64,000 bases of DNA from Warburgia ugandensis (Eukaryota > Streptophyta > Magnoliopsida > Canellales > Canellaceae): positions 32,014,949 through 32,078,948 of the forward strand of contig CP141136.1 in assembly GCA_035236585.1 (NCBI GenBank), in the 5' to 3' direction. The notes beneath the pieces were generated by a model that searched no databases, was not told the DNA's origin, and saw nothing but the letters and a program-made list of their open reading frames with translations. Below are positions 49,196 through 61,639 of this stretch, piece after piece. The position numbers and the translations under genes are program-made. Each line of letters starts with the position of its first letter. Position 1 is the first letter of the stretch.

Positions 49196-50269
49196 AGTAC
49201 ATATAAAAGAAGAGAGATGGGGCTACACTAGCCACTATCCAAAATTTGTTGCTGGGGAGGTTAGCCTCAATGGCCCCTTGTGTTGCTTCTAGTGACCTGA
49301 CATATTACAAACAATATTAATTAATTAACAGTTTAGGAGAGGACTTTAAAAATATAGTTGAAAATGATACCATGACACCATATATATACCTTGCATATCA
49401 TTGATTTGATAAATTTCTCTAGCCAAGCCACATGATATTCAATTGCATCCCCAATAGTTTGAATATCATCCTCTTGTATTGGAAATGGAAGGGGGGCATC
49501 TGGTTGAATGGCAGAAGTAACACATACACACACATGCGCGCGCTTAGTGTGTGGATGCATCAACTTGCCATGCAAGGTGGAGGAAGTCATAGAAAGAACT
49601 TCGTACAGTGTTGCCACAGCGACATAGTCTCAGGTGTATGTAGTTGTAACATGCACTAACCCACCTGTAATTAAGAAGTAACATATATATAATGATTAAT
49701 GACGAAAAGGTTACTAAATAATTCAACATTGCAAAAGTAAACATGTCAATATGCATACCTCATTGAAAAGGAAATCACCTTGAAATACTTCCTCTACCAT
49801 CTCTTCTTTGAATGAAGGAGTGCAGTTATTGTCAGATTGGGGTGGTTGAGGGACAATAACATGACATGAAGTTCTTCTATGACTGTATAAGTCCATATCC
49901 AAATGATTCTTAACCTTATTATATATCTCCACAAAGGTTTGATCCTTCCATGCTTCTAATTCTTCTATTGTAGGAGTGTCTTTTTAAGGGAAGACCTTGG
50001 CCCTTTACTTGGCTAGGGTGCTCATTCTTGTTACCCATAGCCCCATACAGGATGTCTCCCTTTGCAACAGTGCTACTTAAAGTCCTTGTACGTGTAGCTA
50101 TAGTTCCATTTTCTTAGGTAACTCTTCCTACACATGTAAATATCATAACATGATCAAATCCATATTATATATGTAATATAATCCAAGAGATACAATCGTA
50201 CAAAGGTAAGCAATAGAGGCAGTACTAGGCACATAAACGTACAAAACCACTTACAACTCACAGCACAAT

Positions 50270-51300
50270 TATTGTAGTTGTTTCGTTAATGAAGGTCTAG
50301 GAGTTACGCCCTTTCAACTATGCCATTTTCCAAAGAAGAGAGTAGTCGATGGGCTCCATTGTCCTAGCCTTCTTTTGCTATTAAGAGAGACACTAAGTTA
50401 GAGTTAATGAAATAAAAATCTACTACATTTAGGAGAAAATGAATTGTCACATATACCTACTTCTTCTCCTCTAACCATGCATTGCCAACCCTAGAAAGGT
50501 GATGCTATATATGATTAGTTGTACACACCGCTTGTCCTTTTATACACTTTGCCTGGACATCAAAGTAATGTGATCAAAATACAAACAACTTTAATAATTA
50601 GAGGATTCAAAATATGGCTAGTTCAAGTTGTAATTACCTCAAAATTAGGTGAGAGCTTAAACTGTACAAATTGATTCCATGCTTCTTAGTAAATGAAGCA
50701 GGAATAAAACTCAAGGATGGTGTTAAGCTTGGAAGGATCATTGGCATTTGGAAGTATGTACTTCCTTGCAAGTTCACTCTTCCATTTCCTCCATTGTTTA
50801 TTGGCTCCCTGCAACTCCTGCTTCTTGTACTCATCAAATACGGCAAAGGCAGACTACAAAATAAAAGAAGAAGCCAATTAGTCTATGCAAAGAAAAACTA
50901 TATAAGGGACATATTATGTTATATGTAGGAAGAATTTACATACCATGACCATTTCCCAAATTGCATCTTTGACTGTTGGTGACACATGTCTCCAATCAGT
51001 TACTAAGACTAGCACCATACTTCTAACAGTTCAGCATATGAAACTAGAATAAGAATGTGCACTAGCACCTATTGCCTGCCCTCTATTATTGAATTGTACA
51101 GTCTCTTTTATTCCCTATGACGATCTCTTATTTTTATGTTTCATTTTTTGTTGGTCTTCTGTCCTTTCTCTTGACAAGTGGTGTACATGTGCTCGATTGT
51201 TCTTCATGTTGTTCTTGTTCATATTCTTCATGTTCCATGTTTGCTGCACAAGTGAAAATACTACAATTAGATTAGTTGAAAATAATTGTAATTCAACCAA
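50270..51300 (-). pseudogene. Plant transposase (Ptta/En/Spm, Transposase_24-like) domain
   Basis: Minus-strand exons upstream of the protease part. The first (about 51120-50940) has ETVQFNNRGQAIGASAHSYS and DWRHVSPTVKDAIWEMV, matching the start of the Ptta/En/Spm domain. The next (about 50880-50640) has a YDEYKKQ-like helix and WKSELARK-like residues. Then come FKLSPNFE (about 50650), HHLSRVGNAWLEEKK (50505-50460) and TMEPIDYSLLWKMA (about 50365). This domain is the DNA-binding partner protein of CACTA elements, probably not the catalytic one. Stops are present in two exons. Confidence 0.75.
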
Positions 51301-51970
51301 ACAACAAACAAGTGAAGGTGAAAACTAGCTCACTAGTCTAAGGTTATCTAAAAGCTATGTGAGATAGTTACTATTCTAACTAAACTGAGGTCTAAAATCA
51401 AAGAGGTTACATTTCAAAACAATGTTATTAGGCAAAACAATTGAACATTAGTTGGGAATCTTGGGATGGTTTCAATTCCATGCTCATTAGTTTAGGGTTA
51501 TCTAAAAGCTACATGAGAAAGGTACTATTATGATTCTCAATTTCTCACTAAGTTTCCATGAGGCATGAGTCATGTGACAGAGTGACAGTAAGCCTATTCA
51601 TACCATCTTCCAAGTTTCCAACTACAAATCTTTCTTGCTAATAAGAAGAAAAAAAAAGCAAGCATTAAATTTCAAACAGGTGTTATTTTGTTTTTATAGA
51701 CATGCCAACAATGCGAAGCAATTTGGATGATGCAATCATGTAAGAGACTCCATGCAAATGTAGATCATAGTTGTAGGAAAAGACATTAAGTTGAATGAGT
51801 TTGAAAGACCTATAACTAAAAAATATTGTTAACCTTAACCTTATCTTGTGAGATGTATTGTAATAAGCCTGTTACATATCAAAAATGAGGGTAGAAAATG
51901 ATGACATATAAATTTTAAGAGCAGTTATGTTACCTCCTTCCATTTACTCTTATCCTTTTTCTTATGTTTG

Positions 51971-52026
51971 TCTTCTTCTTCTTCTTCTTCTTCTTCTTCT
52001 TCTTCTTCTTCTTCTTCTTCTTCTTC
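51971..52026. repeat. (CTT)n microsatellite
   Basis: About 18 CTT units followed by more imperfect CTT/CTC repeats to 52230. On the element's coding strand this is GAA-rich. The plus-strand frames here give poly-Leu peptides and are artefacts. Confidence 0.9.
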
Positions 52027-52469
52027 AATTCTTCTTTCCTCTATCTCTCTTCTTCTTCTTCTTCATCTTCTTTTTCTTCTTCTTGTTTGAGGTATTAGTA
52101 GCACAACTAGGAAGGTTTGCGCAGTCGGGTTCTCCCGTGCTCTCACTCTCTCTCCTTCTTCTTCTTCTCTCTCCTTACATTGGCTAACACAGTTTCTCTC
52201 TCCCTCTCTCTCCTTCTTCTTCTTTTTCTTCTAGTTGGGGTTTTTGCTCTAGTTGAGGGAGGTTTTGGACTTTGGAGAAATTTTAGTAGGGTGAAAGGTG
52301 GGAGAGAGGTTTATAAAGAAAAAGAAATATAGGATAGTTCTACGAGAACCATCCTATATTATGTAACAAATATAGGATGATTATTAGACAATGCTTCTAC
52401 TAATGATTCTTCTATTAAGCTGTGAAGGCATCAATTGAACATTAGAAACACACTTGTTTGTGGTGGGGA

Positions 52470-53960
52470 GTTCTTTCATCTTCATTGTTATTGGTTTGAA
52501 AGAAATAGATGATGCTATTCAAAAAATTTTAGAGAGCATCAAGTATGTCAAAGCATCGCAAGGTAGAAAATAAAATTTTTTTGAGCGTGTTAATCATATG
52601 TCAATTGAGACAAAAAAGGATTTAAGGCAAGATTGTCCTACAAGAAGGAATTCAACCTATGTGATGCTTGAAAGTGCTCTTTGTTACTAACGTGCATTTT
52701 GCCACCTAGAACTAAGTGACTAAAATTATAAGCATTGTCCTTCTATCAACAAATGGGAAAAGACTGCAAAATTTTCAACATTTTTGTCTTTTTTTTTTAT
52801 GATGTTACCTACATGTTTTCTAGATCCCAATATCCTACAGTAAATCTCTATTTCATGTAGCATTTGTAATTTATTTGAGTTTAACAAAATATATGAGAAG
52901 TGACGATGACTATATGAAGAGTATGTCCACTCAAATATTTGCTAAGTTTTCAAAGTATTGGTCTAATTTAACACCATTTAAGCAATTACATGTGTGTTGG
53001 ATCCTCAATATAAGCTCTCCTTTGTGGAATTCTTATACAATAAATTATTTACTAATGGTTGCTTGGAGTTTGCTCGAGTTGAGGAAAAGTTATTCTCTCT
53101 CTTCAATGAATATATGGTTAAATGTTCCCCTAAGCCTTCCTCATCTTCCTCTATGGCTAGAGGCAGTGCTCTTGATGTTGATGATATACAGAACTTATCA
53201 TATAGTTAAGAGGTTTTAGATGTGATGAAGGTAATTATATTTATATCTTTCATATGTCACTTAGGATATTATAATTTATTATGAATTGTCTTACATTAAG
53301 TTGAATAATATAATTACATTTGCATTAGGAATTTGATTCATATGAAAGTGAAGTATGTTCTTTGGTTATGCAAAAATCACAATTGGAGCTTTATTTGGAT
53401 GAACCAAGGTTGCAAGAGTCAGAGCTGGACATTCTTGCATTCTAAAAAGGCAATCATATAGGTTGGTTGATTAGTAATCTCTTATCTCATAAAAACAATA
53501 TCTTTTATAATCTTATTTACTTTTATATTTGATGAAAATGTTGATTTCAAGTATCCTGAACTTGCTGCAATGACTAGTGATGCCTTAAGTATTCCTATAT
53601 CTATAGTTGCATCAGAGTCTGCTTTTAGTATTGGTGGTAGGGTTCTTGACCAATATAGGGCTGTTTTAAAGATAGATATAGTGTAAGCATTAATTTGTAT
53701 AAGAGATTGGTTATCTAGATTGAAAGGTAATAAGTTATGATTCTATATTTAAACTATATTTTATTTGTTACATATATATTATAATTTTGAAGAGCTAAGT
53801 AATGATTAATGCATGTTTATTCTATATCATTGTAGACTTTTCCATTACAATTGCTATGGATGAGCTTGTTGAAGACATTGTAAGCATAAGTAACAGTGTA
53901 GGACCACCTCAACCAACTAAAGACTCTAGAAGAATTAATTTTGATTAATTTATACTTGGA
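52470..53960 (+). pseudogene. hAT transposase, C-terminal half
   Basis: hAT transposases cut and paste the element by binding its ends. Seen here in order: GLKEIDDAI (52493), DCPTRRNSTYVML (about 52634-52672), LDPQYKLSFVEFLYNKLF (52997-53050), EFDSYESEV then QLELYLDEPRLQESELDILAF (about 53330-53445), and the dimerisation block PELAAMTSDALSIPI / VASESAFSIGGRVLDQY (53555-53660), then ALICIRDWL (53687). An intron at 53231-53328 has clean GT/AG ends. The conserved Trp of CPTRWNST is Arg. The BED zinc finger and first half are absent. Stops and frame changes occur throughout. Close to the RICESLEEPER type. Confidence 0.9.
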
Positions 53961-54889
53961 TACTTTTCATAACTTACATTAATTTGCTGTGTTTGATATT
54001 GATGGAAGTGGATTTCTTTCATGTGCTAGTTAGTCACCAGTCAGTTACTATTGCAGTCATTTGATCCATTTTAATACTATTATGCTCTTTTAGGACCTTA
54101 TTAGTGGTGTAAACTATGTTGCTTCTATTTTTGAGGTGCTTATGATCATATTTATTTAGATCCTCCATTTCTTAGAAATAGCCTTTGTATCTTAAGCTTG
54201 AACTTCACTTTAGAAGGAGATCATGGAAGACAAAGTATTAAACATCTGCCATGTTTTGGAACAAGACTAAGTATCATCTAATGCTACTGCATGTTCATAT
54301 TTTACCAATATATATCTTTCAAAATTGCATTTGTAATCATATTTTTTCCTTAATCACATTTTCGAGACCATCCAAGATGAATTGACCCAATGCTGTCATG
54401 CGTAATGAAGGTATTGCTCGTTTAGAGGAGGTGCAAATGCTAGAGGAAGCTATCTTGCAAATGGGGAAACTCCAGGAGCACCTCAACTAGCTGTTTACTA
54501 GAGGAGGCGCGTATGGTATGGATGAGCTAGCTAAAGAGTGAAGACATTACAAGAATAAGTAATAGTGCACGAGCACCTTAACCAACTGAAGAATCTATAA
54601 CAATTCATTTACATTAATTTGTACTTTTGTATTTATCATAACTTACTTAGTAATGAGACATGTATGACTTTCAGTATATTTATATTTTTGGGTTGTATTT
54701 TTTTGGTCTCTATTTCTCATTTCTTTTCTTTTTTAATAGTTTGTATTAATCTGTTATTTTTGGTTTGTATCACTTTTTGAAGTCCATTTTTTATTTATTT
54801 TACTTTTACAAAGTTTTTAGTTATGTGTTTAGTAAGATAGTTGTTGAATAAAATATTTCAGGAATTTTATTAGTATGGTTCAGTTCCAC

Positions 54890-55260
54890 TAATACTAAAT
54901 AGTGTCATATTAGATGGGTTGTTCTGTGTCATGATATGTCATGAATTATCATGTTACCGAGTCGTCTCGTGTTAACTCGTTTAATAAATAGGTCATGTTA
55001 ATGAAACATGTCATGTCGTGTGACCCTAACATGAATCATTTCTATAATCATGTCACACGAGTCATGTTGTGTCACCCAAACATGACCCATTAACGTAATC
55101 GTGTTACACGAGTCTGGTCATGTCTACACATTCAATAATTGGGTAGTGTTCAAGTCATAGGTGCTTGACACGATTATTTATTGGGTCATGTTCATGTCAA
55201 CCCATACACTCTAGTGGGTTAGACTTGACACAACACGAATACTACTTGTAGACATGATTT
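54890..55260. repeat. Right subterminal repeats of the hAT element
   Basis: Many copies of GTCATGT, ACACGAGTC and CCCATTAACG words, the counterpart of 46300-46625. Confidence 0.75.
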
Positions 55261-55270
55261 GCCACCCTTA

Positions 55271-55330
55271 GCCTGCCCTTCCTTGGACCCTATATAACAG
55301 GAGCTTCATGCATCAGGCTGCCCTTTTATC
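55271..55330 (+). mobile_element. Au-type SINE, right part
   Basis: GCCTGCCCTTCCTTGGACCC, then CAGGAGCTTCATGCA and GGCTGCCCTTTTATC, completes the SINE begun at 46158. Its right target duplication AATGGACAATCTTATT (55332-55347) matches 46141-46156 at 11 of 16 bases. Confidence 0.9.
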
Positions 55331-55377
55331 TAATGGACAATCTTATTTTTCTCAGATCTTCTTCAAACATTTAAAAG

Positions 55378-55553
55378 GGGAGCTTTTGTGCAATAGTAGA
55401 GTTGTTGTCGTGTGAACTGGAGGTCATGGGTTTGATGCATGGAAAGAGCCTCTTACAAAAATGCAAGGTAAGGCTGTATACTATAGACCCTTTGTGGTCC
55501 ACCCTTCCTCGAACCCTACATACACGAGAAGCTTTCTACACCAAGCTGCCTTT
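55378..55553 (+). mobile_element. Au-type SINE
   Basis: GGGAGCTTTTGTGCAATAG, GGTTTGATGCATGGAAAG, CCTCTTACAAAAATGCAAGG, CCCTTTGTGGTCC and AAGCTGCCTTTT follow the Au SINE order. Target duplications: TCAAACATTTAAAA (55363-55376) and TCAAACATATGTAC (55554-55567). It lies 30-odd bases past the other SINE. The frame at 55402-55590 is not a gene. Confidence 0.9.
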
Positions 55554-55569
55554 TCAAACATATGTACAA

Positions 55570-58500
55570 TCGTGTCAAGCTATATTCTAGTTTCTCATGA
55601 TATCATCATAGTAACCCTCTATCAATCTTTCGGCCTATAGAAAGGTTTGGAAGTTTGGAAGAATACCATTCCAAGTTAATGGGAATTTGTAATTAGCTGA
55701 ATGTTTACTAGCCCATACCATTCCAACATATAAGTTAGGTATGAACATCAAGGCAGTAACTTTCCTTGTTCTTAACAAGGTACTTGCTAAAATTTTGTAA
55801 GCTAAGCTTCGTTCTTCTCTATACTTTGACATTAATCATGGGTCCAGAATCTGCAGTTATGGGTTTGGGTTATTGTGCTTAGAGGTGCTAGTCATGGTAT
55901 ACATGATGGTCAATGTGGTAGGGCCATTTATGGTGGTATGGTCATGGCTGAATGTCTGAGTCATACAATGACTCTTGTTGGGACCTCAATTGTAAATGTC
56001 CAATTTTCCTATCCCTGCTATGTATACTGTGAATGCCATTCTGTTCAATTGGTAAACAGTGTCTACGGTAGAGTATTCATGGCTCCTCAAGTTGTATCAG
56101 ACTATTTCTTCCACTGCTCTTGGCCATTCAGGTACTACCACTACCTAAGTGGCTGCACATTCTTCTGATTCTTAATAACCTCAAGAAGCAGTACCCTTAG
56201 TGTGTTTTCAAGTATTTGCTCTATATCCACCTAGTGTGTTAAACTTGCAAATATTTTGACTTCACTTGTTTTTAGGCTTGGCACATTTATACTGAGTTCT
56301 GTTTGTTTCTTGTCATCTACTCTTTTATTTGTCTTTATAATTTCTTCTCATTCTATTTAGAACTGTCGAGAAATAATAACAATATTAAAGATCTTCCTCC
56401 CCATTTTATTTCCATAAATATGTCTTCTTTTGGGAATCTTCTTGAACCTATTTGGCATATATAGGGATCATCATCAAGATGTTATCCTGATTAGGGATCT
56501 AATGGAAATTTATTATCCATGGCTGTGAGGAAACTTTAACTTATTTAACCCACTGCAAATAATTAGTTCCATTGAGCTAAATCAAAATGGTTTGGTTATT
56601 AAGAAAGTCAGTGGGAAAGATCATGCTAAACTTCATGTCTCCTTTCACATTCATAAATTCTCTTAAAGAGATCAACTGCCTTTTAATAACCACTTGATGA
56701 GTTATGACTTAATATCAAACATATGTAATAATAAACAGTCCAAACAGATACTCGAATGGCTTTATGCAAGGAAAAATCTCCATAATAGATGAACTAAAGA
56801 TCAACATATTTAAACAACAATTATCCCCCCCCCCCGCCCCCCACAGAAGAGGAATCATAAAAAGTTCATCCAAAAAATTGTTGATTTCAATCAGTTAGAT
56901 CCATTAAAAACTTTTTCCAGCAAATAATCTACAATCAACTAATGGTCTAGAGTCAACTAAGGTTAAATATCTCATTACAAACAGCCCATTTCTTTTAACC
57001 CAATAATAGTCAACTTAATCAACAAAAAACAATCCATCCACCTTTTTATCTATTGTAGAACCACATGAGTCAAAAGTTCATAGACATAACCATTGATCTT
57101 TTCACAATTTCACATCCATGCATTTAGCTGAGTTGAGAAATTCAATCTTGAAGGAACTACACGTCCATAATCATTGGAAACAAAAAGAACATGGGTCTAT
57201 GTATAAATTGTGATTTATAATATTTATAATATCTATGTAGCATCTTTTAGACCTCGAAATAAGTTTTTCAAACAACTCACTATAGTAAAGATTCTTTTTA
57301 GGGCCTGGGATAAGGTGACATAGCAATCCCAAATCTGAAACAAAAGAAGGGGAGACGAAAAGTGGAGGTCATCAAATTATAGGGTTGTTGCTTTGATGAC
57401 ATGTTAATATAGCCCGTGCCCAGAGTGCTCCCAAGTCAAGAAGATTGAACAGGATAGGAAAAATATATATATTAAAGAAATCATGTCTTTGGAGAAATAA
57501 AATCTTTTAGCATGAACCATTATTTATATGTAAGCTGACATGACTTGCTTAGGGATCAATTGACCTAATATATGTGAAATATTTACATTGCATGTTTCTA
57601 ACTAATTGATGTACATTAACAGAAGTAAAGGCTACATACAAACATCTCCATGGTGATGATGTAGACCTCATTAAGTTACAGATCATTCACAAATGACAAA
57701 ATGGTACTTCTAGAGATCTTAGCCAAGTCAGAGTAGTAGTTGGAGATCTCACATAAAAACTTTGCAAGTGATGCTTATAAGTCTTAGCAAATAGAAGCTT
57801 AGGATGAACTTTTGGGGGCTTTATGGTGGTACAGATCTATGGTTTTTAGTTTTTGCATGTTTTGTAAGATAAGAGCAGATCTAAGAGTGTCTTAGAATAA
57901 TGGATTTATCATTGTTGAATAAGGGCAGATCTAGGCTCTTCACAGAGTAGGGACATGTCTATAGTTTTCATGGGAGGGAGACATGTTATCTAAGGTTTTC
58001 ATGGACATGGAATTGAAAAAGATATAGGAGTTGGATAAGGATAAAACATCTAAATGAAGATGCATGAATAGGGGAAGAAAAGAAAGAAAAAGGTACAAAG
58101 CTTAGGAGTTTTCATGGATTGAAGAACAATGAGAGAAAAGACTCCTTTTTCATGTAGGATTTGGTCGCTATTATGCTCCAATTGCATGAAGAATCAATAT
58201 GTCTACCAATTGTCATTGGAGCCTCTTTTCTTCTTTGTCAAACCAATATAGTGCTCTAGCATATCCATATGTAGGGTCAATCATGTCCAGTTCAAGACCC
58301 ACCCCCCATAAGGCTCTACACACTTGATATAATTTGATATCACAACATGTAACCCTAGAACCCTCTCATGCCCTTGCTCCCATCTTCTTCAGTTCATGAC
58401 CCCTTGAGGCTCTACACACTTGACAACATTTGATGTCACAACAAGGTCTCACAACATGTAGCCCTGGAGATCTCTAATGGTCTTGCTCTCCTTGTTCTTG

Positions 58501-60340
58501 TCACACTAAGCTTGACCTTGTAATTTGTTAATATGACAAGCTAATTGAAGTAGAGCCCTCATTCAAGCCCCAAGTGGTCATGTGGTACCATAGTGCCGCA
58601 ACCCATCCTCAGTGTCTTTTGACTTGGGTACTCAAAGCATGCTCTTGTACCATGAAATCAATGCCCTGGGGACTTGTTCAATGTAGCTGACTTACTAGCC
58701 AACAAGATCTCATGACAAGCTATCACTAGCCATGAAGCATATTCCATGATAATGCTGGTGAGTGTGGTAGCCAAGACTCTTACTCGTTCCTAAGACTAGT
58801 CAAGATCTTGCCTACCTATTGGACTTGCTTCCATTCCTTCCTTGAGGAAACTTGTGTCTCCATGAACTCAAATGACTCACTTCCAAAAGTATCTTCATTA
58901 CATCAGAAGCACTTGTGGTGTTTCCCCAATCCAGATGTTGAGGTGATTTCCTTCACTCTTTAGCCATAATCAAGGTTTTTCATATGATAGCATCCATGTG
59001 GCACAGCCAATCATGCTTGTCGCACATGGATTCTACCATGGAGTCCTGGCAATCCTTTCTTTGTCAACTGTTCTTACCTACATTTTTGCTTTTTGCCACC
59101 ATGGTGTGCCAACACACACCACACCTCAATGTTGCATGCCACAATCAACTTTCCTTTCTACCATGACCCTCACTGCTACTTGTTCAACTATTGATAGGGA
59201 TCAAGCTCATGGGTCCCACAAAGACCGCCAAAAACATTAGATTGTTTCATTTTAGCATTTTTATTTTGTTATGTTTATTTAGTTGCTTAGTTAGTTTGGT
59301 ACTTTTGTTGTTTCATGTTTATGTCCCTATAATTATTTGTAAAAGCACAGCTTAATAGTTTTGTATGATTGATTACTAAGTTTTTCTTGAATATTCATCT
59401 ATGTTGAATGGTGTGACACCATAATGTCCCTCAAAGCTCTTACTTGAATGGTGTGAGACCACAAGCTTCAACTTACCATTTCTCATTATTTTGTTATTAC
59501 AATCCTGCATCATATTGGTCTCAAAGCATAAGTTGGTTTGAAAATTATAATTTTTCCTACCTAGTCTGCTTTTTGCTAAATTTAGATACCAAGAAGAGTA
59601 AAAAGCTATTAGCGAATTTATCTCAAAAATTAGTTTCAACTTACTGTTTCTTATCTCTAATCATCTATGAAGTGTTCATTAAATCAATGTAGGTGTACAA
59701 AGCCATTGTCAATCTTCACAAACAACAACAGCCATTAAAGTACATCTACAATTTTAATGATGTTGTTTTACTAGAAGGCCAAAATTGGTGGGTTTTCCTT
59801 TTGGTCTAGTTCCATATATTTCGCCCAAACTAACATATTTTCATTTTGGCCTTGTATTTCGTTTATTTCACTCATACCTTCTACTTTCTTTTATTTCACC
59901 CTAGCCCTTCTATTTCCTTCTATTATACTCAAGCCCTTCTATTTCCTTTTATTACACCCAAGGTATTCTCTTTCATTTTCTTTTCTATCCAACCGATTTA
60001 GGTTTGCCCATAAAAGAGAAAAAAATAACTATATATTATAGTCTGTGGCTTCTTTCCTACTTTACTAAGTGTTCACTCATTAACCTTTCCATTACTTCAT
60101 CAGTTAGATTTTGACTTTAATGATGACATAGATCATATTCGAGCCCAAAAAGCACATCTAACCATTGGTAGTGCTCAATTAAGAGAGGATCTTGATGTCT
60201 GAGAACTTACTCCCAGTCAATGTGACTTGAACAAGGGAAGAGACTTGCATGTGCTCAGGGAGAGAGACCCGAGGGTGAAGAACAAACCCCACAAGGGAAG
60301 AGTGGACCATGTGAATATGCCAATCCCCTAAATAGGCATC
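55570..60340. other. No recognisable gene
   Basis: About 4.8 kb. A C-run interrupted by one G lies at 56825-56842. A phrase GAGGCTCTACACACTTGA is approximately repeated (near 58310 and 58404) with shared ATTTGATRTCACAAC. The part from about 58200 to 60100, just upstream of the gypsy gag remnant, may be the LTR and leader of that element, but I could not find a primer site or LTR border. The 97-codon frame at 55875-56168 and the 80-codon frame at 58998-59240 match nothing I know. Confidence 0.45.
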
Positions 60341-60539
60341 ATCAACCTTAATAGAGAGCCAACCAAAGGTTTGATTACCATCATCTAGAGATCATCTATG
60401 TTGGGATGATTTTCTCGAAGATTATCAACACTATTGTCCTAAATATCCTACACATGAGAGTGGTACGGATGACTATGATCATAGGTATGATGAGGGAGGC
60501 AGAAGTGATGGTCGTGATGGGGAGAATTACATCATAGAG

Positions 60540-60960
60540 AGGACTCAAGTTGAGGCTCCTAGCTTTGATGGACAAATAGATCCTAAAAATCTTCAAGTAC
60601 TACTTAGTTGACATGAATTACTATTTTGACTGGTATGATATGTCTAAAGGTCGTAGTGTTCAATTTGCCAAAATGAAATTAATGTGTCAAGAAAAAAATT
60701 ATTGGAGGATTGTGGATAGATAAATTGCTAGGTAGGCACCTATATAGATTTCCTATTGGATCAAATGAACAAGTTACATCAGGGTACCATGTTTTTCTCA
60801 AAGTACGTGAACAAATTTGATGAATTAATGGCTTGATGTGACATTGAAGAGCATCCTTGTAATGTTTTCTAGGTTTTGCAATGGGTTACATGATGAAACG
60901 ATGTCACAATTTGTTAGCACTAATGAGGATGTTTATCAATTATAGCCTTTGAGTTGAGCA
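60540..60960 (+). pseudogene. gag: gag remnant
   Basis: APSFDGQIDP near 60555, YFDWYDMSKGRSVQFAKMKL at about 60619-60678 and an RFCNGLHDE-like phrase near 60870 match the capsid part of plant Ty3/gypsy gag. It formed the particle shell. Broken in several places. Confidence 0.75.
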
Positions 60961-61639
60961 GTATTTAAAGACACTTGTTTTTAGAAAGGGTGGTTTTTAG
61001 GCAGAGGAGTCTCGCACATTCATCAAAACTAAAGCTACAAACTCCTACCCCACTGTAAATTGTGGCAATGACTCAGTTGATTGTCCTTGAGATACCAGGA
61101 GTAATAGTAACCACAATTGGGTTCTCTACTCCATATGTTTTTTATTTTTTAAAGATTTCATGAATCAAGGAACCTTTCATAGCAATGCCTCATTAAGAAA
61201 TCTACAGATGGGGAAAGGAGATGAGGGAGTACTAGGTTAAGATCATGCTCACAAGCTTGAGGAGGGTGTGAGTGATGTTGACGAGGAGCTTGAGATGGAA
61301 GAGCCTCCTTATGATTTGGACATAGCTCATTTTGGAAAGAGCAACACTAATGTTTTCTACCATGAGGGTAATGGTATTCTATTATTTTTGTTCAAGTCTA
61401 AAGATGCCTAAACGAGTCAAACAAAGGAATCTTCTCTTCTAATTGATGAACGTAAACCCTTGCACATCATAACTTATGGAGATTTTGAGCAGAAGTCCAA
61501 AAAAGAAATTTTTTCTTAAGCTTAGGTGGGTACTCACTGAGTTCAAAGAAATTATCACAGAAAGAGTTACCTAATTGACTTCCACCTCTTAGATACATCT
61601 AACGCATCATCGACCTTGTTTTAGAGTCCTATCTGCCCA

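Larger units (their letters stand above)
46680..52390 (-). mobile_element. CACTA-like (En/Spm) element nested in the hAT element
   Basis: The left end (46690-46975) has seven or eight alternating copies of TATAGGACRGTT and its complement AACYGTCCTATA, and the right end (52325-52385) has three. Such subterminal repeats and the gene content (Ptta/En/Spm transposase-associated domain plus Ulp1 protease, minus strand) point to CACTA. The canonical CACTACAAAA terminus and 3-bp target duplication could not be seen, so the ends are approximate. No TNP2-type catalytic transposase is present, so it is nonautonomous. Confidence 0.75.
46285..55270 (+). mobile_element. hAT element, 9.0 kb, inserted in the SINE
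   Basis: It starts TAAGGGTAAAAAAA and ends TTTGCCACCCTTA, giving short terminal inverted repeats (TAAGGGT). The 8-bp target duplication is GTCTGCCC (46277-46284) and GCCTGCCC (55271-55278), 7 of 8 matching, the length expected for hAT. Just inside both ends are 300-400 bp rich in GTGTCATG, CGTGTTGAC and ACACGA words, the subterminal repeats typical of the group. The transposase remnant is near the right end. A CACTA-like element occupies 46680-52390. Without that insert the element is about 3.3 kb. Confidence 0.88.

Noticed and set aside
55875-56168. 97-codon forward frame as a possible host protein
   Set aside because: No recognisable motif, no splice-supported neighbours and no similarity I can name.
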